DNA of 64,000 nucleotides from Rapana venosa (GCA_028751875.1 CM054165.1:31176379-31240378), one strand, 5' to 3'; counted from the stretch's first letter, positions 33,306-44,125 are shown. A program made the numbers and translations. Notes: generated by a model not told the origin, from the sequence alone.

Positions 33306-33503
33306 GGAGAAAGAAGAAGAAAAAGGAGGAGGAGGAGGAGGAGATGAGAAAGAAGAGAAAGAAGAAGGAGGAAGAAAAAGAAGGAGAAGAAAAGAAGAGA
33401 AGAAAAAAGAAGAAGGAGAAGAAAAAGAAGAAGAAGAAAAAAGAAGAAGGAGAAGAAAAAGAAGAAGAAGAAAAAGAAGAAGGAGAAGAAGAAGCAGAAG
33501 AAG
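33306..33503. repeat. GAA/GAAG trinucleotide array
   Basis: Purine run of AAGAAG and GGAGAA units. Open frames are Lys-Glu or Ser-Phe repeats and not genes. Confidence 0.95.
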
Positions 33504-33697
33504 AATGTGCGCAAGATGTTCTGCGTGCGTTCGCACACGGGCCTCGGTTTCTAGTCTCATCCGGAAGGACTTTTGGGGAGAGTGGAGGAGTCTGCACTGA
33601 TGTTAACTCCAGGGGGAAAATTATCCTTCTTGAACGGGAATCGAACCCGGGTCGTCAGATTGCGAGTGCAATGTTCTAACCACTAGGCTATCCCGTA
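33504..33697 (-). mobile_element. SINE-A 5' half, reverse
   Basis: From gtgcgcaagatgttctgcgt through gatgttaactccagggg and gggaatcgaacccgggtcgt (box B) to gttctaaccactaggctatc (box A) and ccgt. This gives a clean tRNA-like head. Confidence 0.8.
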
Positions 33698-33990
33698 TGA
33701 CCAGTGGCTTTCCCACTCATGGAATTCCACTTTACAGCTTAGTCTTTAGTGATCGACTATGACTCTCTGACTAGGAGGCTTGACTTGCACAGTCCTTATG
33801 TGCTGCAGCCCTGGGGGCTGATTGGCCTTTGGAGAACATCTCCAACGCTGACTGTCCTTATGCCCACTTGGCCGAGAGAGTGGGGATGTACTGTGGGCAA
33901 GGCATCTCCACTATAATCAAATTTCTGCCCAGTTTCCAAAACAGCAGCTGCCTCCTCTGCTGTTTTGGAGGTCATCGTCGGACACGACGG
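33698..33990 (-). repeat. Repeat-C copy 3, reverse
   Basis: tttacagcttagtctttagt, gagaacatctccaacgctga and ctgttttggaggtcatcgtc are the reverse of copies 1 and 2. It abuts the SINE-A head directly. An ATAC array follows at 34022-34062. Confidence 0.75.
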
Positions 33991-34114
33991 ACAAACATAC
34001 ATATACATCCCGTCCCCCCTATATATATATACATACATACATACATACATACATACATACATGACCAGGACGTGGCATAATGTGGGGGATGGTTGTTGCT
34101 GCTGTTGTTTTCAG

Positions 34115-34223
34115 ACGGACTGGAACGACGGTCACCTGCTGTGTAATCTGGTCAAGTCCGTGGGCGGAGATGTTCCTGGGTGGCCTGCCCTTACTAACGA
34201 CCCCACGGAGAACGTGCAGAGAG
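34115..34223 (+). CDS. Filamin-like gene, exon d: middle of CH3
   Basis: 109 bases, phase 0 in and phase 1 out, between acceptor gttgttttcag and donor GTCAGG. TDWNDGHLLCNLVKSVGGDV then PGWPALTNDPTENVQR is the second quarter of a CH domain. The DWNDG motif and PGW are family hallmarks. It joins CDNFT of exon c and GLDAGRRLGIEP of exon e in frame. This is a third CH domain: human filamins have two, whereas the insect jitterbug type has three. The exon follows an ATAC array by about 50 bases. Confidence 0.93.
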
Positions 34224-34314
34224 GTCAGGCCTTGCTGTGTTTGTTACATGCGTGCGCGCATGCATGCGTGTGTGCATGCACGCGCGCGCATGCACACACG
34301 CAATTTTAATTTTG

Positions 34315-34665
34315 TTTTGTCTTCTTTGTTTGTTTTGGTTTGGTGTTTCTTTGTTGCTTGTTTGTTTGCATTATGACGGATATTTCTTCAAGATTTTTGA
34401 ATTATTTGAATTGTATGGTCTAATATTTTTCTAGGTTTTTTGTTTTGTTTTTAATTCCATATATGCATATGTTTTTGTCTTTTCCTGTTTGATTTGTATC
34501 GTTTACTATAGATTAGGTTTTTTATTCTATGTCTGCATATACATTATCTTTTTTTCTCGCTTTTGTTTCTTTAGATAGATGGCTTGATGAAAAAAAGCAA
34601 ATGCACTGCTTATTCAATGTACCATCTGAAAATAAAAGTTTGACTTTGACTTTGACACGCAGACT
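34315..34665 (+). mobile_element. LINE-C 3' UTR and tail
   Basis: Contains ttatgacggatatttcttca, gaattatttgaattgtatgg and the end gatggcttgatgaaaaaaag, attcaatgtaccatctgaaa and TTTGAC repeats. The reverse copy at 15498 carries the same order. Confidence 0.75.
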
Positions 34666-34784
34666 CAAAACTTTTAGTTTACCCGTGTGCTGGTGTTTTG
34701 GTTTGATGGTTTGTGATTGTGTGTGTATGTGTATTGTGTTGTGTGGTGTGTGTGTGTGTGTGTGTGTGGTAAAGGTAAGTCAAG

Positions 34785-34880
34785 TCAAGTCAAGTAATTT
34801 TTATTTTTGTAGATGGTACATTGAATAGGCAATGCATTTGCTTTAAAAAAAAAATTTCATCAAGCCATCTATCTAGGAAC
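34785..34880 (-). mobile_element. LINE-C 3' tail, reverse
   Basis: AAGTC repeats, then gtagatggtacattgaatag and catcaagccatctatctagg. A CA run lies at 35000-35042. Confidence 0.7.
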
Positions 34881-34996
34881 AAAAAAACCAACTTGATCAA
34901 TATTATCTAACAACATTATTACCATAACCAATAATAATAATAATAATGATAAAACTAACTCCAAAAGAAAAATAGAAACAGAGAAAAAAAGAAAGA

Positions 34997-35045
<49 letters not shown>

Positions 35046-35099
35046 GGGAAGGATACCGTATATTAGAACAAACTTCATAGGGTAAGTTTAAAGAATCTG

Positions 35100-35445
35100 A
35101 TCAATTCAAGGAACGATATTTAAAAAGTTGTCTGACCACTGCCCATATTTCTTGTTATATGGCTCCTTCTCAAATAGATTCGCGTTTTATAACAGTAAGA
35201 AGGGTTAATTCACTATATTTTAGAATGAAGTTAAATGCATTCCTTACAAAATTTTGTAAACATGTTAGATGTCTATGTGGAGATCATATTTCCAATACTC
35301 ATATCATATTTGAGTGCCCTATTGTAAAACCTTTTTTACCTACATTTTCTGAACAGTCTCTGGAAAATGTATTTGAAAATTCAAAGCTAGCCTTTGCCAT
35401 TGCCAGATGTTTATTGCATAGTCCACTTGAATATTTATTGTAGTT
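35100..35445 (+). mobile_element. LINE C-terminal fragment with a C-x-C-H-C cluster
   Basis: Open frame ending at TAG 35441-35443. It reads RFITVRRVNSLYFRMKLNAF, then RCLCGDHISNTHIIFECPIV, then a hydrophobic end. The C-x-C...H...C spacing with IIFECP is typical of the Cys/His patch after RNase H in Jockey- or I-like LINE ORF2 proteins. It is 5'-truncated, with a T-rich UTR to about 35580. It may be the coding part of LINE-C but no copy joins the two. Confidence 0.65.
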
Positions 35446-35579
35446 ACATTATTGTTATTTCATGTTTCCACATTGTTGAGTTTATATTTTGCTCCTGTTT
35501 AAAAGCATTGTCATTACTTTTCTAGGGTTGGGTTTTTTTGTTGTTGTTTTTTGTTTGTTTGTTTTTTTTCAAATTTTAT

Positions 35580-35908
35580 TTTTTACTTTCCCCCCCCCCC
35601 ACAAAAATACCAACATTGATGCTATTTCTTAACCTTTTCTCCTTCCACTCCTTCCTCTCCCTTCTATTATAACTTCCACTACACTTTCTATTTCCCTCGT
35701 CTAGAGTGGAAGCGCTTTGTTGCTGCCCTACACACCGCAGGGTGTAATGGCTAATGATGATGATGATGATGAATATCACTTAGAGTGAACAGACGTTAAA
35801 TTGAAGACAACAACAACAACACACACACACACACACACGCGACCCAAAACACCCCATCCTCCCCCCCTTGACTTTGACTTGACTTTGACTTTGACCTTGG
35901 ACCCCCAG
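35580..35908. other. Intron end with a LINE-like tail at the 3' splice site
   Basis: 35765-35830 carries aatatcacttagagtgaaca and a CA run. 35869-35898 is a TTGACTTTGAC repeat, as at LINE-C ends, lying 11 bases before the acceptor acccccag. Confidence 0.5.
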
Positions 35909-36096
35909 GTCTGGACGCGGGACGGCGGCTGGGGATCGAGCCGATCATCAAGGCAGCGGAGATGGCAGACCCTGACGTGGAGCACCTGGGGGTGATGGCC
36001 TACGCCGCCTACTACACCCAGCTGAAGCCCGTCAAGCTGACCGCCAAACCCCCCACCTTCTCCGGCAACCTGGACCACGCCTTTGTCGGCCAGGAG
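35909..36096 (+). CDS. Filamin-like gene, exon e: end of CH3
   Basis: 188 bases, phase 1 in and phase 0 out, donor GTGAGG. It encodes GLDAGRRLGIEPIIKAAEMA, DPDVEHLGVMAYAAYYTQLK and a tail TAKPPTFSGNLDHAFVGQE. The L-G-I-E-P...A-x-x-M-A-D-P-x-V-E-H-L-x-V-M-x-Y pattern is the closing half of a CH domain. The tail after AAYYTQLKPVK starts the linker towards the Ig rod. Ends match exon d (GGT glycine) and exon f (GTA valine). Confidence 0.94.
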
Positions 36097-36099
36097 GTG

Positions 36100-36262
36100 A
36101 GGTTGATTGGGGAGGGGGGGTTATGGGGGGGGGAGGGGTGAGGGTTGGGGGGGGGGGTTGGGGTGGGGGGGGGGGGATTGGGGTGGGTTGGGGGTTGTGG
36201 GGGGAGGGTTGAGGGGGGTTGGGGGGGTTGGGGGGGGGGGGGGGGGGGGGGTGGGTGAGGAG
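36100..36262. repeat. G-rich tract beside the 5' splice site
   Basis: GGGG/GGTTGGGG sequence starting about 10 bases after the exon e donor, with strong G-quadruplex potential as at 17480. Confidence 0.9.
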
Positions 36263-36264
36263 GG

Positions 36265-36880
36265 TGTTGTGTGTGTTGTGTGTTGTTGTTTTGTAAGTGT
36301 GTTTGTGTGTGTTGTATTTTTGCTTTTATATACACGTGTGTTGTGTTTATGTGTGTGTTGAGTGTTGTGTTTGTGTGTGTGTGTGTGTGTTGTATTTTTT
36401 GCTGTTGTTTGTGTGTTGTGTTTGTGTGTGTTGTGTGTGTGTGTGTGATGTATTTTTTGCTTGTGTGTTGTGTTGTGTGTGTGTTGTGTTTGTTGTGTGT
36501 GTATGTTGTATTTTTTGTGTTTGTGTGTGTGTTGTGTTTGTGTGTGTTGAGTGTTGTGTTTGTGTGTGTGTGTGTGTCGTATTTTTTGCTTTTGTGTGTG
36601 TGTTGTGTTTGTATGTGTTGTATTTTTTGCTTTTGTGTGTGTGTGTGGGTGTGTTGTGTTTGTGTGTTGTATTTTTTTGCTTTTATGTGTGTGTGTTGTG
36701 TTTGTGTGTTGTATTTTTGCTTTTGTGTGTATGTGTTGTGCGTGTGTGTGTGTGTTGTATTTTTGCTTGTGTGTGTGTTGTATTTTTTGCTTTTGTGTGT
36801 GTGTATACACATGAGTGTGTGTGTGTGTTTTGTCTTTTGTTAAAAAGAGATTTTGATGTGTGTGTGTGTTGTACTTTTGC
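36265..36880. repeat. TG minisatellite with TTGTATTTTTTGC units
   Basis: TG runs alternate with gttgtattttttgcttttgt about every 40-70 bases. All long open frames here, on both strands, are repeat translations. Confidence 0.9.
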
Positions 36881-36961
36881 CTTTTTTTTTAAAAATAAAA
36901 GGAAAGATTTTGGTGATTGTGCGGGGGGGGGGGGGGGGGGTTTGAGAGTGTGTGTTTGTAT

Positions 36962-37050
36962 ATGAAAGTCAAAAGTTTCATTTCTATTTTACAAGGTACA
37001 TTGAATTTATAAGCAAAGCAAAAATTTTTTTCATCAAGCCATCTAGTGTG
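36962..37050 (-). mobile_element. LINE-C 3' tail, reverse, diverged
   Basis: Carries gaaagtcaaaagtttcattt, aaggtacattgaattta and ttttcatcaagccatctag. Confidence 0.6.
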
Positions 37051-37054
37051 TGTG

Positions 37055-37478
37055 TGTATGCGTGCATTTGTGGTGTTATTTTTGTCTTTTTGTTTATGTT
37101 GTTTTACTGGACCATAGCCTTGGGGGTCAGCATGAAATTTTGGTTTTAGCCTAGTTGATTAGGGTTTTGTTGTTGTTTATTTTGTTTTTTTTTTGTTTGG
37201 TTTTTCTTTTTTTTTAGAGGGGAGATGTTTTTTGTTGTTGTTTGTTTTGTTTGTTTATTTTTGAAAGGGTTCATTTTTGGGGGATTAATCAAAGGCTCCC
37301 TAGCACACTTCCATTAAGATTTATGTGTATGTTTACATATTGTGGTTTGTCATGCAACACACACCACACACATAACATAAAACTTTTTCTTCTGTTCATT
37401 TGTTATTTTCTCTCCGTCTGATCAGTTTTGCGCTAATTGGGAACTCTTGAATTCAGTTTAATGAGAGAGAGAGAGTGT

Positions 37479-37560
<82 letters not shown>

Positions 37561-38265
37561 GGAACATGAGTCCAGTGTTCATTCTTGAGTTTTCTCTTTT
37601 CAGTGACTTTGTAAGTGCAAAGTTTTTAATTTTTCCTTATTTTGTTTTCTTGCAAACTATTTTTTTTATATTTGTAATTTTGTTTTTCTTTTGTGTTTAA
37701 ATTAAAGGAAAAAAATTGATGTAGTGTAAGTTTGTGTAAAGCATGTTTTATGGTTTGAAAACATTGTGAGATTTTTTTTATATGATTATATTATTGGTGG
37801 TTTTTGTTTTTGTTTTTGTTTTTTTTGTTTTTTTGCTTTTGGTATTTCTGTTTGTAGTCTTAGTTTGGTGGTGATTATATTTTCTTTTTTACCTTTTTGT
37901 GGGTTTTTTGTTATATGTTCGTTGTTTCTTTTATATTCTTACTTTCTGTCATACCCAGTTCATATTTTTCCTAGGATTTTTGTTGTTGTTGCTGTTTGGG
38001 TGTTTTTTTTTATATCCTTGTTATTGTTGTTGTTATGTTCGATTCTGCCAGTGACCATGAATATGTTTTGATATTCTCTCATTATCCATTATTACCCTTT
38101 CCCTTCCCTCCATTTCTCCAGTTGGTCTTGTTGTGTCAAGTGTGCTTATATGTTCTCAGGGTGGTGTTTATACTAGGCGTTATCAGTTTGTTTATTTGGC
38201 CGAGTCATCTGCGATTCTCACCTCCTATGCTTTACCATCAAATCTTTAATCTTGTCCAACATTGT
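37055..38265. other. T-rich intron sequence
   Basis: Long T-rich stretch with many TTG and TTTG runs and one GA run (37465-37560). The base bias suggests old LINE 3' UTR material but no family match is clear. No coding evidence. Confidence 0.4.
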
Positions 38266-38269
38266 GCAT

Positions 38270-39008
38270 AACGGAAAGATACAGAAAGAAGACATTTTCT
38301 ATCTGTCCAAAAGATACAGAAAGAAGACATTTTCTATCTGTCCAAAAGACACAGAAAGAAGACATTTTCTATCTGTCCAAAAGACACAGAAAGAAGACAT
38401 TTTCTATCTATCCCAAAGATACAGAAAGAAGACATTTTCTATCTATCCAAAAGATACAGAAAGAAGACATTTTCTATCTATCCCAAAGATACAGAAAGAA
38501 GACATTTTCTATCTATCCAAAATATACAGAAAGAAGACATTTTCTATCTATCCCAAAGATACAGAAAGAAGACATTTTCTATCTATCCCAAAGATACAGA
38601 AAGAAGACATTTTCTATCTATCCAAAAGATACAGAAAGAAGACATTTTCTTTCTATCCAAAAGATACAGAAAGAAGACATTTTCTATCTGTCCAAAAGAT
38701 ACAGAAAGAAGACATTTTCTATCTGTCCAAAAGATACAGAAAGAAGACATTTTCTATCTATCCAAAATATACAGAAAGAAGACATTTTCTATCTATCCCA
38801 AAGATACAGAAAGAAGACATTTTCTATCTGTCCAAAAGATACAGAAAGAAGACATTTTCTATCTATCCCAAAGATACAGAAAGAAGACATTTTCTATCTA
38901 TCCAAAAGATACAGAAAGAAGACATTTTCTTTCTATCCAAAAGATACAGAAAGAAGACATTTTCTATCTTTCAAAAAGATACAGAAAGAAGACATTTTCT
39001 ATCTTGCA
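38270..39008. repeat. 35-bp minisatellite, about 21 copies
   Basis: Near-identical units with gatacagaaagaagacattt and tctatctatccaaa. The unit has no stop in any + frame and 35 is not a multiple of 3. A 314-codon frame therefore runs through with a 35-residue period made of three unit readings. It lies in the intron before exon f, and I do not call it a gene. Confidence 0.95.
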
Positions 39009-39244
39009 CTCAGTCAGAGTTCACCAGGGGCTTTAAGTATTCATCCAACCTGTTTCTTATGCTCTAATTATCATATCACTTTTCTGGTGTGTTTTTTTTT
39101 TTGGGGGGGGGAGGGAGGGAGAGGGAACCCCAGTCATAGTCCTCATCGCTATGCCTTGCAGCTTGTCTTCAACACTTTGTCATGGGATTCGCAAGTTACA
39201 CGATAAAACTCACAAGAAAAAACAACAACCAACACCTTCAGATT

Positions 39245-39480
39245 AAACAAAGCAAAACAACACACGCAATTTTTTGTAACAAAAAAAAAAAACCTGTGAA
39301 AAAGTAACAGATTTATGGGATGATAGATTTTTTTTCATCTCAATTCCGTAAGTCATATAAGCAAAACAACACACGCAATTTTTTGTAACAAAAATACCCC
39401 CCAAAAACTGTCAAAAAAGTAACAGATTTATGGGATGATAGATTTTTTTTCCCATCTCCATTCTGTAAGTCATATTTTGT
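39245..39480. repeat. Tandem duplication of about 110-118 bp
   Basis: aaaacaacacacgcaatttt, aagtaacagatttatgggat and gatagattttttttc occur twice in order, about 110 bases apart, with run-length differences. Confidence 0.85.
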
Positions 39481-39641
39481 CTAAGGGTTAGTGTGCTAAA
39501 AAAGTAAGGCATAACACTGTCAAGGGTGACTGTTTCCACGCTTTATCAAAATACAGGGCTCCCTGTGATGGGTTAAAGAGCGTAACAAAGGACCATGTAT
39601 GCTAATTAAAAGGTCGTCTTCCCCGACCTGTAACCTTTCAG

Positions 39642-40362
39642 GTAAAGCGAGAAGTGACAGTGGGCACGGACGCCAGACAGAGAGAGGCAGAAAGACGAAA
39701 CGTGGTCGTGACCAGGCAGACACAGGTCATAGTGGAGAAGAACCACGGGCAGACAACCGAGGTCGAAGCGGTCGCGGAGAAAAAACCGCGACCTGTGGAG
39801 AGAGGGAGAAATCGGGGAGAGAAACAGCGGCCAGTGGAGAGGGGGAGAGATGGTGGTGACGAGCTACGGCCAGCGGAGAGAGGGAGAAGTCTCCGAGAGA
39901 AACAGCGGGCAGTGGAGAGGGGGAGAGAGCGTGGTGACGAGCTACGGCCAGCGGAGAGAGGGAGAGACCGGGGAGAGAAACAGCGGCCAGTGGATCCAGG
40001 ACCAAGCCGTGGAGAAACGGTACAGCCAAGGGAGAGAACCGGAGCCCGTGTATGAAAATCTGGACCCGCGGAAAGAAACCCAAGCGACGGTGGATCAAAC
40101 TCACGGCCAGTGGATCGAGAAAGATGCTGTGGAGACAACCCACGCCCAGAGAATGACGACGACGACGACGACGGAAATCGTCGTGGAGAAAAAGCGCGGA
40201 CAGAGCTACGATTTTCAGGAAATGGTGGCCGTGAATGACGGAGACGACTCTCCAACAAGCGACGGAATCGACTCTCCAGGAAGCGAGCCGGAGGACGTGC
40301 CGGACGCCGTCATTCGCACAGTGTTTGAGGGCACTTTTGACGATGTCATGTGTTACCAGAAG
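39642..40362 (+). CDS. Filamin-like gene, exon f: repetitive charged linker
   Basis: The longest exon, after acceptor aacctttcag and before donor GTGATT. It links CH3 to the Ig rod. Phase 0 entry gives VKREVTVGTDARQREAERRN, then VVVTRQTQVIVEKNHGQTTE. Phase-matched exit to exon g needs the +1 frame, which gives HGQWIEKDAVETTHAQRM, EIVVEKKRGQSYDFQEMVAV and an acidic end, DDSPTSDGIDSPGSEPEDVP. Length 721 is one base more than a multiple of three, so a one-base change is implied. An A6 run at 39780-39785 is the best site, because removing one A turns the reading into more EKN/ERNSGQW-type units. The centre is a 78-bp repeat (26 residues) seen from 39823, 39901 and 39979 with motifs ERNSGQW and VVTSYGQRREGE. 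Low complexity and no known domain, so it is probably disordered. Confidence 0.8.
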
Positions 40363-41327
40363 GTGATTTTGTTTTGATGGTTGCAGGTCGAAACACTTGT
40401 GCTTGTTTTTGCTCTGTCTCTCTCTCTCGGCTTATTTACCACACGGAGTCTTGGCAGTGTGATGAAGCTTAGATGTGGGACTTACAGATAAAACCGCGCT
40501 ACAATGCTGTGTGTATATATATAGAGAGAATTTGCGTCTGCTTCGTAGTTGTTAATATGTGTTGAGACTCGCAGTTAATTCAAGCTCATAGCATTTTTTG
40601 TAGAAAACTGTTTAAAAAAAAAAAAGTTTGATTATTGTATTAACCTTTTTATGTCTTAGCTCTAAATGAAGCGAAACTTGGGAAGCTGATTTGTTGAGAA
40701 ATTCAATCAGTAGACAATCTGTCTAATTTTTTTGCTGACTTCATCTTTGCATTGTTAATACAAAGCAGCATAGAACGGAATTAACCACATTCTGATAAAA
40801 TCCATAGATTCTCAACTCTAATACTATGATAAAAGCATAGTTTTTTTGTATTTTTAAACTCTAGTACTAAGATTTTGAGTTGTCTGACTTTTAAAAAGTT
40901 CTTTCTAAAATTTATCCTCATATTGTCATCTTTTTCTTTTGAGTAATAACTACCATAACAACACAGCTGTATATATTCTTTTGCCTGTGTCATGTCGAAA
41001 TGTGGGGCTGAAAATCTGTCTTTGGTTTTCCTATGAATTCTTGATCAATTAATCGTAACACTTCATTCTTTATATAAGCAAAGACTTTAAAATGTCTTGC
41101 AAGCAAACGTTAACCTGTTTATGATAGAAGTCCTAACTTTTAACCCTTTTTGTTATCCTTTAATCTGGCAGGGATATAAAACGTGAGTGTATATAAGTCA
41201 CTGTTTGTCTACCTGCCGTAATTGTGTGAAAGGGTCGTAAGTTAGTGTCAGATTATGAACGAATGGAAATCATGGCATAAGCCTTCCTTTAAAAAGTGTG
41301 CTGAATGCTGCTTGCAAATATTTTCAG
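40363..41327. other. AT-rich intron sequence, nothing recognised
   Basis: Non-repetitive, AT-rich, no long frame with coding composition. Confidence 0.5.
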
Positions 41328-41498
41328 GAATGGTGCAACAAGAGAAAGAATGATAAAAGAGATCGTCTCTCGTTTGCTTTTTACGCCGTCAGATGTGTTT
41401 TTGGAAAAATAGTGGCAAGTCCTTTCCAGCTCCTCTCGTGGGCTGTACAGCTTGGTTTGCAGGGTTATGTCCATCAGCCACATAGTCTTCTTCCTCAG
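41328..41498 (+). CDS. Candidate cassette exon (uncertain)
   Basis: 171 bases (57 codons) open in phase 0, between acceptor aaatattttcag and a weak donor GTTGCT. Phase 0 on both sides would fit between exons f and g without a frame change. It reads EWCNKRKNDKRDRLSFAFYA and later SPFQLLSWAVQLGLQGYV. No filamin similarity is seen, GC is only moderate and the opposite strand is also open. Chance or a repeat fragment is more likely than a real exon. Confidence 0.15.
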
Positions 41499-41589
41499 GT
41501 TGCTGAATAGCATGCACCTCTGAAGGATGTGCTCACTGATAAAAGAGATGAGTGAATTCTAAATGAAGGTATAAACAACTACAAAGAAA

Positions 41590-41885
41590 ATAATAATAAA
41601 TGTATGGGATTTATGTAGCGCTGAATCTTGTAAAGTAAACAAATCAAAGCACTTAAAATCAACAAAACAACAACAAGAAGAGTATATGTATTAAATCGTA
41701 GCTTTAAGAAACAGGTTGATGGCAAAGTGGATAAGCACATTAGCCTGCTAAATACAGGCTCTTAGGCTTGAATCTTGGTCCAGTGTCTTTTTTTATCATC
41801 CATTTGTACCAAATTTTGAATGGTAGTCTTAAGTCCTCCAGGTGAGATGATTAATCCCGAGTTGTGATATTAAACAAACAAAATG
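41590..41885. mobile_element. LINE-B tail (reverse) and a worn tRNA-like SINE
   Basis: 41590-41660 carries aataataaatgtatgggatt, tatgtagcgctgaatcttgt (reverse LINE-B end). 41715-41885 reads gatggcaaagtggataagca (box-A-like), ggcttgaatcttgg (box-B-like) and ends at gttgtgatattaaacaaaca, a likely old SINE in + orientation. Confidence 0.5.
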
Positions 41886-42359
41886 TTGTTTTTCAGCTGG
41901 ATTATGAACCTGTAAGGAAAGGCCACTAACATATTTAAAAAACCAAGATTTGTACTTAAAAAAAGAAAGAGGGTGATTTGCAAACAAGATCTCATCACTT
42001 AGATTTAAGCAACAACTCAATGTAGCCGTAAACTAGCCATTATTGTGAATCAGTAACTAACTCAAATCAATAAACTTGAACTGATTACACTATTTATTAA
42101 TGAGAAAAAAACCCACATAAGTGCTTATTCCATTATCCTCGATATAAAAGCAAAAATAAAAATAAAAAAAAAAAATACAACAGATACAGAACTGTATCAA
42201 AATATACATCAGATACTCGGAAAGTCAGCATAAAATTAAAAAAAGTTATCTTTCATCACACATGCCAGTGGGAAAGTTGCCTGATTAAATTAACAGAGGG
42301 ACAAAATCTGCCTGCCTGGTGTTGGTCTGTCTGTCAAAGCTGCGTCTGATATGGGGATT

Positions 42360-42396
<37 letters not shown>

Positions 42397-42820
42397 GGAA
42401 GACTGAAGGCCTGGTGTGCTGGTGGTGTCTGTTTCATCACGCCGCGCGTTCTGTTTCCCGCTGGGACACACTGATACCGACTGACCCTTGCACTGTGTCT
42501 GGTTTACACGCGGGGGGACTGGGTGAACAAAGCAACCTGACTGCACTGAGTTTGTGGTGGGTGATGGGAGGGTGAGATAACAGGGTCTTACGTTTGTCGT
42601 TTGTCTGTCAGTGTTGCAGTCAGAATGGAATGACTGTATGTGTTGTTGTTGTTGTTGTTGTTGTTGCTTTGATTTTACATCATGCTTGCTCAAAGCGATT
42701 TTAGATGAAAACTGTAGCTAGTGTGTGTGTGTGTTGTGGTGTGTGTTGTGTTGTGGTGTGTGTTGGTTGTGTGGTGCTGTGTTGTGTTGTTTAAAAAATT
42801 ATTTTATTTATTTTAATTTT
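41886..42820. other. Intron sequence, mostly unique
   Basis: An isolated SINE-A terminal piece (taagtgcttattccattatc) lies at 42117-42150, an AATC array at 42358-42394 and a TTG array at 42640-42665. A TG-rich piece follows. No coding evidence. Confidence 0.5.
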
Positions 42821-43157
42821 ATTCTTTTATATTGAGGATAATGGAATAAGCACTTATGTGCTTTTTTTTTTTACATCCAGTCCCCGTGTGTATGCGGATT
42901 TGTGAATTCTGTCATCTGTTCCCACCGGCACACAATGGCCTACTCTTACAGAAAGCGGAACAGGATTTAACATGTGCGCAATATTCTGCGTGCGTTCGCA
43001 CACGGGACCTCAGTTTATAGTCTCATCCGAAGGACTTAGGGGAAGAGTGGAGTCGGCACTGATGGTTAACTCTAGGGGAAAATATCCCCTTGAACGGGAA
43101 TTGAACCCAGGTCGTCAGATTGCGAGCGCAATGTTCTGACCACTAGGCTATCCCGTC
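42821..43157 (-). mobile_element. Full-length SINE-A copy, reverse
   Basis: Complete from cttttatattgaggataatg through all blocks to gaattgaacccaggtcgtca (box B), gcgcaatgttctgaccacta and ggctatcccgtc (box A and start). A good reference copy of the family. Confidence 0.88.
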
Positions 43158-43164
43158 CTGTTGT

Positions 43165-43790
43165 TGTGTGTGTGTGTGTGCGTGCCTGTGTTGTGTTGTG
43201 TTGTGGTGTGTGTGTAGTTCAGTGGTAAATTATGAAAGGATAAGGATGGAACTCTATGAAGGGTTAGAGCAGGGAGTGGGAAGGGGGGGGGGGGAGTGTT
43301 GTTTAAAAAAGAGAATAACGATAATTCAAAAGTATTATCGAATTTTTTTTTTTTTTTTTCTGGTGTTGGGATGGGTTCAGGAACACATTCGTTCCTTTCT
43401 GACAGTCACGTTTTAATTCAATGACCCTTTTTCTGTAACGTTTCAACTTGACTGCAGATTTTAAGTTTCTGTAATGATCTGAATGCTGATACCGGTTGTT
43501 TGTTTTCATTTTACTAGAAGATTTTCATCAAGGAATGAATTAGTGCGTCAAGTCAAAGAGTGCGTCATAACCTAAATTTTCTGTAATCGTCGGAGTATTG
43601 ATATTGAGTTTCTATTTTCTAAAGAATGTTCATGAATAAATTAATTAATTAATGTCAGGTTTATAGAGCGCATCAAAATTTCCACACCTGTAGGCATGTG
43701 GTTTGGTGATGAGCATGTGTTTTAGAAGCATACAAAGAGGACTTGGGCACTAGCAAGTCTGCAGAAGGTTGGCATGGGAGATTTTTTATT
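43165..43790. other. Intron sequence with small TG, G and T runs
   Basis: TG at 43165-43215, G at 43284-43293, T at 43341-43358, otherwise unique. Nothing recognised. Confidence 0.45.
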
Positions 43791-44125
43791 ATAAAAAATC
43801 ATGAAGTCTTTGTGAAAAAAAATCATACCTAAAGTCTTGGTGAAAAAATTCATACCTGAAGTGTTGGTGAAAAATTCATACCTAATTTGTAAAACTCTAG
43901 GTGAAAAAATTCATACCTAATGTCCTGGTGAAAAAAATGCATACCCATTTTAAAATCTTTGTGAAAAAATTAATACCTAAAGTCTTGGTGAAAAATTCAT
44001 AATTTTTAAAGTCTTGGTGAAAAAAATTCATACCCAATTTTAAAGTCTTGGTGAAAAAATTCATACTTAAAGTCTTGGTGAAAAAAATTCATACTTAAAG
44101 TCTTGAAATTCATACTTGAAGTCTT
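43790..44125. repeat. About 30-bp minisatellite
   Basis: About ten diverged units of aaagtcttggtgaaaaaatt and catacctaa with variable A runs and unit length. Confidence 0.85.

Noticed and set aside
36012..36812. 266-codon minus frame and 190-222-codon plus frames
   Set aside because: Pure translations of TG repeats and G runs (His-Thr and Cys-Val).
38252..39206. 314-codon and 271-codon open frames on +
   Set aside because: They are translations of a 35-bp minisatellite that is open in all frames. No non-repeat coding sequence is attached.
39638..40258. 206-codon frame on the minus strand
   Set aside because: It is the shadow of exon f, whose + frames match flanking exon phases and repeat logic.
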